NCBI RefSeq assembly: GCF_003688625.1
Contig: NZ_RCWY01000003.1
Coordinates: 310,001 to 374,000 of the forward strand
Direction of reading: 5' to 3'
Origin: Sphingomonas sp. PP-CE-3A-406
GTDB lineage: Bacteria > Pseudomonadota > Alphaproteobacteria > Sphingomonadales > Sphingomonadaceae
Length of the DNA stretch: 64,000 bases
Under the pieces are notes generated by a model, which was given only the letters and a program-made list of their open reading frames with translations, did no database searches and was not told the origin of the DNA. Both the position numbers and the translations under genes were made by a program. Positions within the stretch are counted from its first letter, which is position 1, and the number at the start of each line of letters is the position of its first letter. Shown here in pieces: positions 17,693 through 25,370 of this stretch.

Positions 17693-18291
17693 GCGGATGC
17701 AAGCCCTGGCGCCGTCGCCGCCTCGATCGCGCGCGCAAGCACGCGCCGGACCTCGTCCTCCCCACGCAGCGACGCCGCGAGCAGCTGCTCTGCGAGGCGG
17801 GCATCCGGGGTGCCTTCCATTTGCCGCTCAAGCTGCCCGAGCGGATCAGCCACCAAAGCGTCCTCGCCAAGCCTGGCGTCCAGCGGCAGCAGGACCCGCA
17901 GGCGATCGTCAAGCGGCGGCGCGCCATCGGCGCCATCCAGTGTGGCCTTCGACACGGTGAGCACCCGGCACGACCGCGTCATCTCGTCCACGGTCTCCGA
18001 CGGTATCGGGGGGCCGACGAGAATCGCCGTCACGACCACGCGCCAATTGGCGACGTCGAGCGCCATTGTCAGCGCCTCCAGCCTCTGGCGCGTCCGAACC
18101 CCGCGCTCACCGATCGCCTCCTTGTCGTCGGTATCAACGACGACGACGAGGTCGGAGCCGCGTTCCTTCCTGCCAGTGAAGACCGCCGGGAAGTCGAACG
18201 TAACGGACGCCACCTTGAACCGACCGCCGACGCGCTCGTAGTTAGCCTTCTCCAAACGTTCGCAGACGCGCGTCACAGGGCCGCTTGTCAC
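17689..18291 (-). CDS. small middle subunit of Lamassu-like system (LmuC/DdmB-like)
   Basis: 200 residues with no enzyme motif. It starts TRVCERLEKANYERVGGRF, has an aspartate-rich strand DLVVVVDTDDKEAIGER and a helical C-terminus. The GTG start at 18291 overlaps the stop of the SIR2 gene (GTGA), and its own stop overlaps the start of the SMC gene, so all three products are made together. Position and size match the accessory subunit between effector and SMC ATPase in Lamassu operons. The assignment rests mainly on this synteny; the DxDxxD-like strand could also mark a TOPRIM-like fold. Confidence 0.65.
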   Translation of the reverse strand: MTSGPVTRVCERLEKANYERVGGRFKVASVTFDFPAVFTGRKERGSDLVVVVDTDDKEAIGERGVRTRQRLEALTMALDVANWRVVVTAILVGPPIPSETVDEMTRSCRVLTVSKATLDGADGAPPLDDRLRVLLPLDARLGEDALVADPLGQLERQMEGTPDARLAEQLLAASLRGEDEVRRVLARAIEAATAPGLASA

Positions 18292-20021
18292 AGCGCAGCC
18301 TCCTCGAGGAACCGTTGCTCAAGCATGCCCAAGTCTACGCTTTCGCCGATCAGCTGTCGAACGCTGACGTGCCGCGCACCGGTCGAAGCGATTCCGCTTG
18401 GCGACCGTCGCGAGCGCAACGCGGTGCGCATATAAACCTCGTTGCTGTGCACGATGATGGTGTCCTTGTCGTCGAGCGCGCCGTCGGCCGCGAGCTGCAG
18501 CACCGCATCGGAGCCGCCTACGAATGTTACCTTTTTCGCAGTGGCATTGTCGTATGCCGCCTTGACGACGAGCGCGCCGTCCGCAGCGCCTCCGTCGGTA
18601 GTCAACACTGAGGCTTGCCCGGATTTTACGAGACGACCGATCAGCGCCAACGCGGTGGCGGCCTCGTCGAGGCCCGACTGCGCTAGGTTCCCGTCACCCA
18701 TCATGGCGGTCCTGCGAAGCGGACTGATGCCCGCGTAGGTCTGGGAGCCGACCGGCGGAACCTCGCCCTTACGGAAGAGTGCCACTGATCGGCTCCAGGC
18801 GGCGATGGCGGTGGTAAGGAAGACGCCCAGCTGCTTCCGGTCGGCCGGTGCCCCCATCGCCGAAAGGTCCCGCAGATGCTCGATTCCGAGGAGCAGGTCC
18901 CCCCGCTCCTGGGGCTGCAGACCCGCCGTGCACCGCTCGGCGAGCGCGCATAGCTTGTCGGCGACAACGTGGAATGCCAGCGCAGGTAAAGCGGTCCGTG
19001 GCCTCGCTCGCAACAACGCGGCGGCAAGAATCTCCTGCTCGTGCGCATCGAAGTCGTCGCCGTAGATCACCTCGAGCACGGTGCGTTGCGGACCACCGAG
19101 CTGATCTTCGCAGAAGACGTGCGGCTGGGCCGTCGGTGCTACCGGCCAATGCCAGGCATGCACGGCCTTCGCCCTCGAGAAGACGTCCTTCAGGTTGCCG
19201 TCTTGGAGTGACAACCCGACGACCAGTGCCCGGCGGTTTGTAGCCATCCGCACGACCTCGCGCCGAAGCGGATCGTCAACGTTCGGCCAGTCGATGATGT
19301 CGCGTTCCGCGCCCACGAGGAACGGCCTGAACGCATCGGGGTCCGCCATGCAGGCAACGGCGCAGCCATGAAACTTCAGTAGCGTGGCGGCCGCGACGGG
19401 CTCCCGGATATCGTCCGGGTTGACGACCTTGCGCAGGATGCCCTGGCGACCAGTAGCACTCAGGCGATCAACGGCTACCTCGATGAGACCGTCCCAGTTT
19501 CCGGACGCGATCTCGGTCACAGCCCCTTCGAGCACCAGCAGGGCGATGGAAAGGTGCTCAACGTCGGGATCGTTCAGCGAACCATATTTTTCACGGACGT
19601 CGACCGCTGCCCAGAGAAGGTAGTCTTTTTCCTTTCCCGGCACCCTAAGGTTCAGCATCTCCGAATATCGGTTGCGCAGGCCCTCCGCGATCGCCTGCGC
19701 ATCGGGCCAGGCGTTGAATGCGACGTCCAGTGGCAGTGCTTGCACAGCTGCTTGGTCCATCCCGAGCAGTTCACGCATGATTCGCTCAAGGGTCGCGCGG
19801 TATGGGTCGCCAGCATCGGTGGGATCGAGTTCGGAGCGGAGATGCTCGATCAGGTCCGCTGCCAACACGGCTAGGTCGGGAGCCCTCTCCCGGGAAATCC
19901 CCGAACCCACCCATAGCGCGAACTCGCCTTCCGCAACCGCCTTGGCGACCGCGGCGAAATGCTCCTCGATCAATTCAAGCGTGCCGTGAAGGTCGACGGT
20001 ATCCGCCGGTATTTGATTCAA
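18288..20021 (-). CDS. SIR2-domain defence effector (LmuA-like)
   Basis: 577 residues. The N-terminal SIR2-like domain has LWVGSGISRERAPDLAVLA (37-55), the NAD-binding loop, a likely catalytic His219 in LLKFHGCA, and RALVVGLSLQDGNLKDVF. About 250 further residues form a C-terminal region with no family recognised. SIR2 effectors of phage defence deplete NAD to abort infection; that activity is inferred. It is the first gene of the operon with the small subunit and SMC ATPase, the Lamassu order with the effector first. The start is a TTG at 20021 with a weak ribosome site and may be wrong by a few codons. Confidence 0.82.
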   Translation of the reverse strand: MNQIPADTVDLHGTLELIEEHFAAVAKAVAEGEFALWVGSGISRERAPDLAVLAADLIEHLRSELDPTDAGDPYRATLERIMRELLGMDQAAVQALPLDVAFNAWPDAQAIAEGLRNRYSEMLNLRVPGKEKDYLLWAAVDVREKYGSLNDPDVEHLSIALLVLEGAVTEIASGNWDGLIEVAVDRLSATGRQGILRKVVNPDDIREPVAAATLLKFHGCAVACMADPDAFRPFLVGAERDIIDWPNVDDPLRREVVRMATNRRALVVGLSLQDGNLKDVFSRAKAVHAWHWPVAPTAQPHVFCEDQLGGPQRTVLEVIYGDDFDAHEQEILAAALLRARPRTALPALAFHVVADKLCALAERCTAGLQPQERGDLLLGIEHLRDLSAMGAPADRKQLGVFLTTAIAAWSRSVALFRKGEVPPVGSQTYAGISPLRRTAMMGDGNLAQSGLDEAATALALIGRLVKSGQASVLTTDGGAADGALVVKAAYDNATAKKVTFVGGSDAVLQLAADGALDDKDTIIVHSNEVYMRTALRSRRSPSGIASTGARHVSVRQLIGESVDLGMLEQRFLEEAAL

Positions 20022-20072
20022 CGCTACTATGGTCGAGCCCCGATCGTTTAATTTCCGCAGTCAGACCTTCAG

Positions 20073-20243
20073 TTAGCCACAGAGAAGTTCGGCACTCAAC
20101 ATCTTCGTGCGCCAATTGTAACGGGTGAAAATCGCCACCGGAATGGACTGATCTTCGACGCGCCTGCCAAGTTCGCTCATCAGCACCACCAAACTGCGAA
20201 GCACCGTGCGAGACTCGCCGGCGAAAGCCGACGTTCCGCCCAC
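20073..20243 (-). CDS. possible 56-residue small protein between two defence genes
   Basis: A short frame begins GTG GGC GGA at 20243, three bases past the stop of the 453-residue gene, and ends at TAA 20073. The peptide has a well-formed amphipathic helix (TVLRSLVVLMSELGRRVEDQ) and a C-terminal NWRTKMLSAELLC. Codon use looks coding. No ribosome site stands out, so it would depend on coupling. It could also be the rest of a frameshifted protein. Low confidence as a separate gene. Confidence 0.35.
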   Translation of the reverse strand: MGGTSAFAGESRTVLRSLVVLMSELGRRVEDQSIPVAIFTRYNWRTKMLSAELLCG

Positions 20244-20245
20244 CT

Positions 20246-21607
20246 TCAGCCGCCCTGCTCTGACCCCGATCCTGGCGATTTGAACATGCGCCTCGGCGTC
20301 TTGCGGTAGAAGTCGAACTGGTACGCCGAGGATCGCCGGGGCCGCAGCCTCACCCAGGGATCCTTCAACTCGTCGGCTGAGAACCTGTTGTCGATGTCGA
20401 GCCCGGTCTTGCTCTCGTCGACGAAGAAGTCACCCGGCCCGAGATCGTCGAGTTCGTAGCCATTCGCGAAGATCCTGATGCGGCGCACCTTCCTTGCGAA
20501 CGAGCGGCTCACGAAAGGCAGTGTGTCCGCATCCTGCAGGTCGCGCAACTTGATCCCGCGCTCATGCGGGAAGCTGACGCCGTGCCGCTCCTTGCGGTAG
20601 CTGATCGTGATCCCGGCCACCTCGTCAATCCCGACCGAGCTCCCGCCGCCATGGGTCTCGAACGCGGGCAGCTCGGTCGTCGGCCCATCGACGTCACCTT
20701 CCCCATCGGTGGCTCCCTTATCGCCCTCGGCCCCCAGTTCCGCGCGTCGCAGCCGTTCCATGTCGAACCTCCTCTCCCACTGGGCGAATGCGATGCCGTG
20801 ACGGATGCCTGCAACCTGAGGGGTGAACGGGGTGTCAGTGGCCTCCCGGAAACGGTTCGACAGGTCGGAGGAGCCGAACAGTATCGCCCAGATCCCGTTC
20901 GTGACCTCGGTCAGATAGACGAGCATGAAGGCTCGGTAGTGGCCGATCTCGTTGGCGGGGTAGGTCCGATCCAGGTCGAAGCGGACGTGCAGCCCGGTTA
21001 GCAGATCCCCGGCCTCTGCCAGGAAGGTGAGCCGCGCCAGCGCCTCGTCGACGCGCTGGAACCCCGTCGTCACCACGGCTTGGATGCCTTCGCTGTACTG
21101 CGCGAGGAAGCTCGCCTGCTCGGCCTCGGAAAGCGGTATCCGCAGGTGCTCGAAGCGGATGAAGAAGCCGGAAGGTTGATCCAGCGCGATGCGGAGCCGC
21201 TCGCGGTCGATAACGTCGCAGTCGCTGAACCCATTCGCCCGTGCGTGGCGCTCCATCTCATCGCGGTCGCCTGCGGTTAGGGCGACGTTGGTCATGAACA
21301 CAAACATCGCGTCCGCCCGGTCCAGCGGCGCCGCAGCAACGTCGGCCTCGAACTTCTTCCTGATCTTACGGCGCTCAGGCGCGGAGTCGCTGGCGCGGTT
21401 GACGAAGCCTATCGCGCCGAACGCGCGGCCGCCAGCCGAGAGCTTCGCCTCCAGGTCGCGGCCGCCGTCGGGACCACCGGCCGGCTGGCGCGGCCTGACG
21501 TCAATGAACCGTCGGTCTGTCGCGAGGATGGCAAGGCACATGCGCTCGCGGGCGAGCTGATTGCCGTCGAGATAGCTTCGCAGGTGCTGGTCAGTCTCGA
21601 ATGGCAT
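20246..21607 (-). CDS. uncharacterised 453-residue protein with nuclease-like N-terminus
   Basis: No family assigned with confidence. The N-terminal 110 residues contain VRPRQPAGGPDGGRDLEAKL, reminiscent of the Asp-rich strand of Mrr/PD-(D/E)XK restriction folds, but the usual ExK is replaced by FGAIGFVNR, so catalysis is doubtful. A long helical middle (EAEQASFLAQYSEGIQAVV) and a C-terminal region with SSVGIDEVAGITISYRKERH follow. It is co-oriented and directly upstream of the SIR2-SMC operon, so a defence role is likely by position. Start ATG at 21607. It could be an independent single-gene system or an extra sensor. Confidence 0.6.
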   Translation of the reverse strand: MPFETDQHLRSYLDGNQLARERMCLAILATDRRFIDVRPRQPAGGPDGGRDLEAKLSAGGRAFGAIGFVNRASDSAPERRKIRKKFEADVAAAPLDRADAMFVFMTNVALTAGDRDEMERHARANGFSDCDVIDRERLRIALDQPSGFFIRFEHLRIPLSEAEQASFLAQYSEGIQAVVTTGFQRVDEALARLTFLAEAGDLLTGLHVRFDLDRTYPANEIGHYRAFMLVYLTEVTNGIWAILFGSSDLSNRFREATDTPFTPQVAGIRHGIAFAQWERRFDMERLRRAELGAEGDKGATDGEGDVDGPTTELPAFETHGGGSSVGIDEVAGITISYRKERHGVSFPHERGIKLRDLQDADTLPFVSRSFARKVRRIRIFANGYELDDLGPGDFFVDESKTGLDIDNRFSADELKDPWVRLRPRRSSAYQFDFYRKTPRRMFKSPGSGSEQGG

Positions 21608-22265
21608 AAAGTCACTCTGATCGCCTCATGCCTTGAAAGGCAACCTTTTGATCGAACGTCGCGACCGCTTTCGGCCTACAGAGCCAGCGATCCTAATGAT
21701 CGGAATTGGGGCGCATAGCTGCCTACCGACCGACCCTGAATGAACGGCCGCTACCGCCTCCGCTTTCTCCAAAGCGGTTAGGCGGCTCTCCACCATTTCC
21801 AGCAAAAAGGATCAATATGCGGATGTAACAACCAAACTGTTTTGACGCCAAGGCGGCATAGCGAGTTATGCCCTTATCGCCGTTTGGCTGCAGCCTTGAC
21901 GCTGCGCTGACGTGGCTTGTTGTGTGTCGTAGAAGAGTTGGCGTCAGCCTTCGTTTCTCCCACAGCCGTGGTCTTCGGGGCAGGGACCGGGGCTTTGATT
22001 TCTGGGCAAGCTGGACGCGGTAAGGGTTAGGACAACTGGCTTTTCGATCAACTCACGTCGGACTGCCTTGATAACCTCACCGATCCATTGGGCGGCATTG
22101 AGATACGTGCCGTCTCTGCTCGACCAGCCCTTCAGGTGGCATGCCATCCCTAGGTCTGGCCGCCAAAACTCATCAGTTGCGATTCGGGCTTTGACTGAAA
22201 GGCACCAACTTCACCGCCAAAGTGCCACTTCACACCCAGTTTTCGGTAAGGACCTGGGGTCCATG
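21608..22265. other. gene-poor right end of insertion B
   Basis: No convincing gene. The best frame is 21944-22147 on the minus strand (67 codons), whose first half, LNAAQWIGEVIKAVRRELIEKPVVL, looks protein-like before it decays into low-complexity sequence, so it may be a remnant. GC content falls visibly compared with the cargo. The stretch lies where an integrase gene would be expected, but none can be recognised. Confidence 0.4.
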
Positions 22266-22292
22266 CAATAATTATGTTGATTATAATTGTTG
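22266..22292. repeat. AT-rich palindrome near right end of insertion B
   Basis: CAATAATTAT, 7-base loop, ATAATTGTTG: 10-base arms with one mismatch, in a region that is otherwise GC-rich. It lies about 90 bases inside the right boundary of insertion B. It could be a protein-binding site for mobilisation or a terminator; nothing else supports either. Confidence 0.5.
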
Positions 22293-22380
22293 ATAACGCC
22301 CCGATTTCAAACCGATTTTATTCTCGATCGGCATAACACTTTTGACGCTATAATGGGGCTTATCTTGAGCTCGTGATAAT

Positions 22381-22538
22381 TCGTAATCCTCGGTCAGGCT
22401 GGTCGCGTCGAACGGCTCTCCGCCGCGCGCCTGGGCGATCATCGCCAGGACCTCGGGCGCGATCGCGCAGCCCGTCCCCGCCAGCGGCATCCCGGCACCG
22501 AGTGCCGTGCGCACGATGATCTGCTTGGCATGCGATTC
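22381..22538 (-). pseudogene. middle fragment of the NfrB-like glycosyltransferase gene
   Basis: Reading down from 22538, the fragment encodes SHAKQIIVRTALGAGMPLAGTG, then CAIAPEVLAMIAQARGGEPFDATSLTEDYE. This is the acceptor-site and TED catalytic-base region of NfrB-like family 2 glycosyltransferases. It is cut at GATTC (22534-22538) on one side and TCGTA (22381-22385) on the other, the same words found at the ends of the other two pieces. About 52 codons, with no start codon of its own in the right place. Confidence 0.85.
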
Positions 22539-22588
22539 AGCGGGATGGGCGTTATCGCAACTGGAGGCGCGACGGCAATTTACGCCCA
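22534..22588. other. left attachment junction of insertion A
   Basis: GATTC core followed by the element arm AGCGGGATGGGCGTTATCG and onward to GCCCAT at 22588. To the left is glycosyltransferase coding sequence. The same arm recurs at 23791-23844 with few differences. Confidence 0.75.
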
Positions 22589-22623
22589 TTAGCAGACATC
22601 GCCCTGTTCGGTTATGATGCCAC

Positions 22624-22896
22624 ATGGCAACACTTCTGCATGAATATTGGGAGGGCGACGACGGGGCTGAGTTCGCCGTCGTGAGGCAGCGTAATGACGA
22701 ATTGAGACCCGCAACCATGCCGAACGCGCGCTTTGTTTTCAGCGTTTTAGCGGACTCATGGCATCAAGCTATGCAGCTTCAATACGACGAATTGGACTTT
22801 GGCACCTATGAGCCTGTGGCAGGCGCGGAATACTTTTATTCCGACGAAGAAGCCGCCGAACAGCAGGCGTATCTCAAACGACGGAACGTCTGGTAA
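22624..22896 (+). CDS. hypothetical 90-residue acidic protein
   Basis: Not assigned to a family. An acidic, soluble, complete small protein: MATLLHEYWEGDDGAEF, a middle with FVFSVLADSWHQAM, and a C-terminal YFYSDEEAAEQQAYLKRRN. No signal or membrane segment. It is the first cargo gene inside the left end of insertion A, 36 bases past the attachment arm. Its amino-acid pattern looks like a genuine protein; its function cannot be guessed. Confidence 0.65.
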   Translation: MATLLHEYWEGDDGAEFAVVRQRNDELRPATMPNARFVFSVLADSWHQAMQLQYDELDFGTYEPVAGAEYFYSDEEAAEQQAYLKRRNVW

Positions 22897-23068
22897 CCAC
22901 CAATCCCGGCCATTCCGCTAACGCCCATACCTGGACCTTCATGCCGGCGATCCGGGATCCCGATTTCAGCCATTCGTTCATTTGAATCGGTAAATGGGGT
23001 CACCACTTATCCATCGGCACGATCCTCGAGAGAAGGTTTCAGCAACCACTATGAGATAGGGGGCGTTC

Positions 23069-23659
23069 ATGAACGCCGAAAACCGTGCAGTGACGCTCAA
23101 GGCAAGCAGGCTGAAGCTTCTGCCGCAAGCCATTGTGCTCGTAGCATTTCTGCTTCCCTTTGCGCTTTTAGCCATAAGTTGTGGCCATACGCTGGTCGGC
23201 AAAGATCACGTGGAACTCGCCGATCTTTCTATTTTAGCAATTTTGACAGCTATGGCACTTCTCTTCGTGTGGCTTGAAGTGCGCACGCTTCGTCGTTTAG
23301 TTCATTCTGATTTGCTCACCGTGACTATGGGTGGCGTGGAACTAATATTACAGCGAACGAGGCTTTACCATTCTTGGTCGGATTTGGGGGAACCCGTATT
23401 GCAGCGCTTAAATGGTAAAAGTGCTGCCCGTTCGATAGTCTTGCCCCAACGCAGCGGCGGCAATCTAGTCATAGCGGCCGAGGACTATGCGCATGAGCCC
23501 GGTGATATATTGGTAATCCTCAAACAGGCTAAGGCCGGGTTGTTAATAGAACCGGCCCAAAAGCCATCGAACGCAATCTATGTGTTTCTGGCAATTCCGG
23601 CTTCGTGCATCACGCTTGGCATTTCCATTATCGGCCTAGTGTGGATTACTTTTAGATAA
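23069..23659 (+). CDS. hypothetical membrane protein, PH-like domain layout
   Basis: 196 residues: two N-terminal membrane helices (AIVLVAFLLPFALLAISC and LSILAILTAMALLFVWLEV), a soluble middle with TMGGVELILQRTRLYHSWSDL that resembles bacterial PH-like (YdbT-type) strands, and a C-terminal helix (IYVFLAIPASCITLGISIIGLVW). AT-richer than the backbone. ATG at 23069 follows GATAGGGGG. It is followed within 60 bases by the second attachment-like repeat, so it seems to be a cargo gene of one segment. Function unknown. Confidence 0.7.
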   Translation: MNAENRAVTLKASRLKLLPQAIVLVAFLLPFALLAISCGHTLVGKDHVELADLSILAILTAMALLFVWLEVRTLRRLVHSDLLTVTMGGVELILQRTRLYHSWSDLGEPVLQRLNGKSAARSIVLPQRSGGNLVIAAEDYAHEPGDILVILKQAKAGLLIEPAQKPSNAIYVFLAIPASCITLGISIIGLVWITFR

Positions 23660-23710
23660 CCGATCAATCCGGACGTAGTTTTCCAACCCATGGTTCCGGA
23701 AGCGGCCGGT

Positions 23711-23844
23711 CCGCTTTCCTGCCCATTCCGGACATTGGGGGGGCGGAGGAGTTGAGGTGGCATCACACCCCACGAGTGGGGGTCGCGTTCGATTCAGCGG
23801 GATGGGCGTTACCGCAACTGGAGACGCGACGGCAACTTCGCCCA
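23711..23844. repeat. internal attachment-like repeat, copy B
   Basis: The left part (23745-23800, 56 bases starting GGAGGAGTTGAGGTGG) is identical to 24686-24741. It holds a short palindrome CCCAC-GA-GTGGG, then GATTCAGCGG. The right part (23791-23844) repeats the element's left attachment arm at 22534-22588. Thus this site has both arms, whereas 22534 has only the right and 37423 only the left. Confidence 0.8.
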
Positions 23845-23925
23845 TACCTAGACGTTCCTGCGGGTAAAACGGAGTCTCGAAAGCCGACATCCGTTCAGCA
23901 CGATCCTCCCGACCCGGCCACTCCT

Positions 23926-23951
23926 GATGCAAAAGTCAAAAGTTTTGCATC
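23926..23951. repeat. 26-base dispersed hairpin, copy 3
   Basis: GATGCAAAA, 8-base spacer, TTTTGCATC: perfect 9-base arms. It differs from copy 1 (1513) at only two positions and keeps the flanking AGCGGCG. It lies 63 bases before the membrane-protein gene at 24014. Confidence 0.85.
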
Positions 23952-24013
23952 AGCGGCGTTCAGCATGAGGCCGTAGCGGATATTCGAGGTGCGCGGTAAG
24001 CTCGGCTCTCGAG

Positions 24014-24493
24014 TTGAGGAAACTGGCTATAATGACATTCGTGGCAGCGTTTTTCGGTTTGTGGTCGATGCTCTGGCTTGCACCCAAAACCCCAATTGGT
24101 CGGATGCTTTCTCATTGGATGGTCGAATGGCCGGCTGATCGGTTGAGCCGCGTGTCTAGAAGCAACCTCGTCATGCTGGCTGGAGGGCTTCTTCTGGTCA
24201 GCGTGCTGCTTTGGTTAGAAGCCGGCGATGCATTGCGCGTGCTGGGTATGGCTGGACCTGAAACACTAGGTTGGGTTCTTACATTCGAAATCAGTAGCTT
24301 TGCCGACGTTCTAGCTGTCGCAACTCTCGCTTGGTCAAGCTGGAGTGGAGGGGAAGCAAGGCTGCGTCCTTCCAATGTGATCCGCCGCGTGCGTGCTGGG
24401 TGCCGCAGAATGCGCCGCACTCGGTCCACCAAGGCTACCAAAGGGCCTGCTGCTAATGATGACGACCCGTACGTGCTGAGCTGCGCAGCTTAG
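24014..24493 (+). CDS. hypothetical membrane protein between two hairpin copies
   Basis: 159 residues with three hydrophobic segments (LAIMTFVAAFFGLWSMLWL, NLVMLAGGLLLVSVLLWL and ISSFADVLAVATLAW) and a very basic C-terminal tail (RRVRAGCRRMRRTR). TTG at 24014 preceded by purines is possible; ATG at 24032 is the alternative. No family recognised. It lies between hairpin copies 3 and 4 and between two attachment-like repeats, the same layout as the small membrane ORF at 1657. It may be a small cassette-borne gene. Confidence 0.65.
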   Translation: MRKLAIMTFVAAFFGLWSMLWLAPKTPIGRMLSHWMVEWPADRLSRVSRSNLVMLAGGLLLVSVLLWLEAGDALRVLGMAGPETLGWVLTFEISSFADVLAVATLAWSSWSGGEARLRPSNVIRRVRAGCRRMRRTRSTKATKGPAANDDDPYVLSCAA

Positions 24494-24515
24494 CAAGCCG
24501 GTCTGCACCGCGTCT

Positions 24516-24541
24516 GATGCAAAACTCACGGACTTCGCATC
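24516..24541. repeat. 26-base dispersed hairpin, copy 4
   Basis: GATGCAAAA, 8-base spacer, CTTCGCATC: arms with two mismatches, 22 bases after the stop of the membrane-protein gene. A degenerate fifth copy (GATGCAAAAATCTGATGCAT) follows at 24576-24595. Confidence 0.7.
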
Positions 24542-24651
24542 GGCCAAAGAACGGCAGAAAAGCTGGGTATCCGCCGATGCAAAAATCTGATGCATTTGGC
24601 GAGTGCATTCGATGGCGGGTTTCTCGGAGTGCGGCCCCGAAAGCCGCCCGT

Positions 24652-24765
24652 CTGCTTTCCTTCCCCTTCCGGACATTTGGGTCCGGGAGGAGTTGAGGTG
24701 GCATCACACCCCACGAGTGGGGGTCGCGTTCGATTCAGCGGCTTGAGCGTAAACTCAACTCCGCC
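24652..24765. repeat. internal attachment-like repeat, copy C
   Basis: Shares 56 identical bases with copy B (24686-24741), ending GATTCAGCGG at 24732-24741. The right arm has diverged but keeps the half-site pattern GCGTAAACTCAACT. It lies 27 bases before the lipoprotein gene at 24792. Confidence 0.78.
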
Positions 24766-24791
24766 ATAAGAGAGAGAAAACGGGGGAAAGT

Positions 24792-25370
24792 GTGCGCGAT
24801 CAAATAATGTTGGTTCTCTGCCTCGCTGCGACCGCGTGCTCTGGGACGAATACCAACCCCATCGAGCCGGGGTTGACGTGGGAAACGTTAAAGGACGGCA
24901 GTAAGCTGGCGGTCGGGCCTACCGACAAAAACGCCACTGAAGCGTCCTCACTAATCCGATGCTGGAAGACCTCCGCCGCTTTCGATTGCGTGGCGATCCA
25001 AGGTGACGAATGGAAAGACGTCCGGAGAACTCGACCGGCCGATCTGCCAGCTAAGATATGGGGCGGGGCCGTTCCAATAGGCTACGATTGCAGCATCGGC
25101 CGTAGGGGGTCGGGCTATCAGGAGCATATTAGCGGGCAACATGGCCAGCTAACTGACCACATCGTTTCAAGCCTTTCAGGTTCGATGGAAGCCTCATGGT
25201 CGCAGAGCTTCGTAAGTCGATACTTTGATGCAAATTCAATTAAGCCGGAAACGGTTTGGTACGATTGCCGAGCCCTGACGCAGGTCATCCAGGAAGGTTC
25301 AAACGGCACGCTAGGATCAAGTGGCGTCACCCGTGATCTTCTCGACGGTAAATTTCCGTACATTGAGTAG
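24792..25370 (+). CDS. hypothetical lipoprotein
   Basis: 192 residues. The N-terminus MRDQIMLVLCLAATACSG has a lipobox (LAATAC), so the mature protein should be lipid-anchored at the cysteine. The body contains paired cysteines (CWKTSAAFDC, YDCSIG, YDCRAL) suitable for disulfides. No family recognised. The GTG start at 24792 has a strong GGGGGAAA ribosome site. It follows attachment-like copy C directly, as the next small cargo gene. Confidence 0.72.
   Translation: MRDQIMLVLCLAATACSGTNTNPIEPGLTWETLKDGSKLAVGPTDKNATEASSLIRCWKTSAAFDCVAIQGDEWKDVRRTRPADLPAKIWGGAVPIGYDCSIGRRGSGYQEHISGQHGQLTDHIVSSLSGSMEASWSQSFVSRYFDANSIKPETVWYDCRALTQVIQEGSNGTLGSSGVTRDLLDGKFPYIE

Larger units (their letters stand above)
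6457..22380. mobile_element. insertion B, about 15.9 kb, in the NfrB-like gene
   Basis: Bounded by TCGTA at 6452-6456 and 22381-22385 (TACGA on the minus strand), which reads as a 5-base target duplication. Removing 6457-22380 with one repeat restores the glycosyltransferase frame (DYE|LGLR). The ends are weakly inverted: TTATCCCGCGC inward from the left and TTATCACGAGC inward from the right match at 9 of 11 positions. A 22-base imperfect direct repeat starting TTATCTTGAG lies near both ends (6474-6495, 22360-22382). No transposase or integrase is recognisable inside. Cargo: sulfite oxidase group, sigma-factor operon, fluoride module, Lamassu-like operon and a 453-residue protein. Boundaries are strong, mechanism unknown. 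Confidence 0.7.

Noticed and set aside
22068..22271. 67-codon plus-strand ORF
   Set aside because: Opposite to another equally weak frame; no protein features.
22343..22370. 28-base dif-like site (TGACGCTATAA, 6 bases, TTATCTTGAGC)
   Set aside because: Only the inner halves match XerC/XerD consensus, the left end lacks a partner, and the insertion lies in a gene, not at dif.
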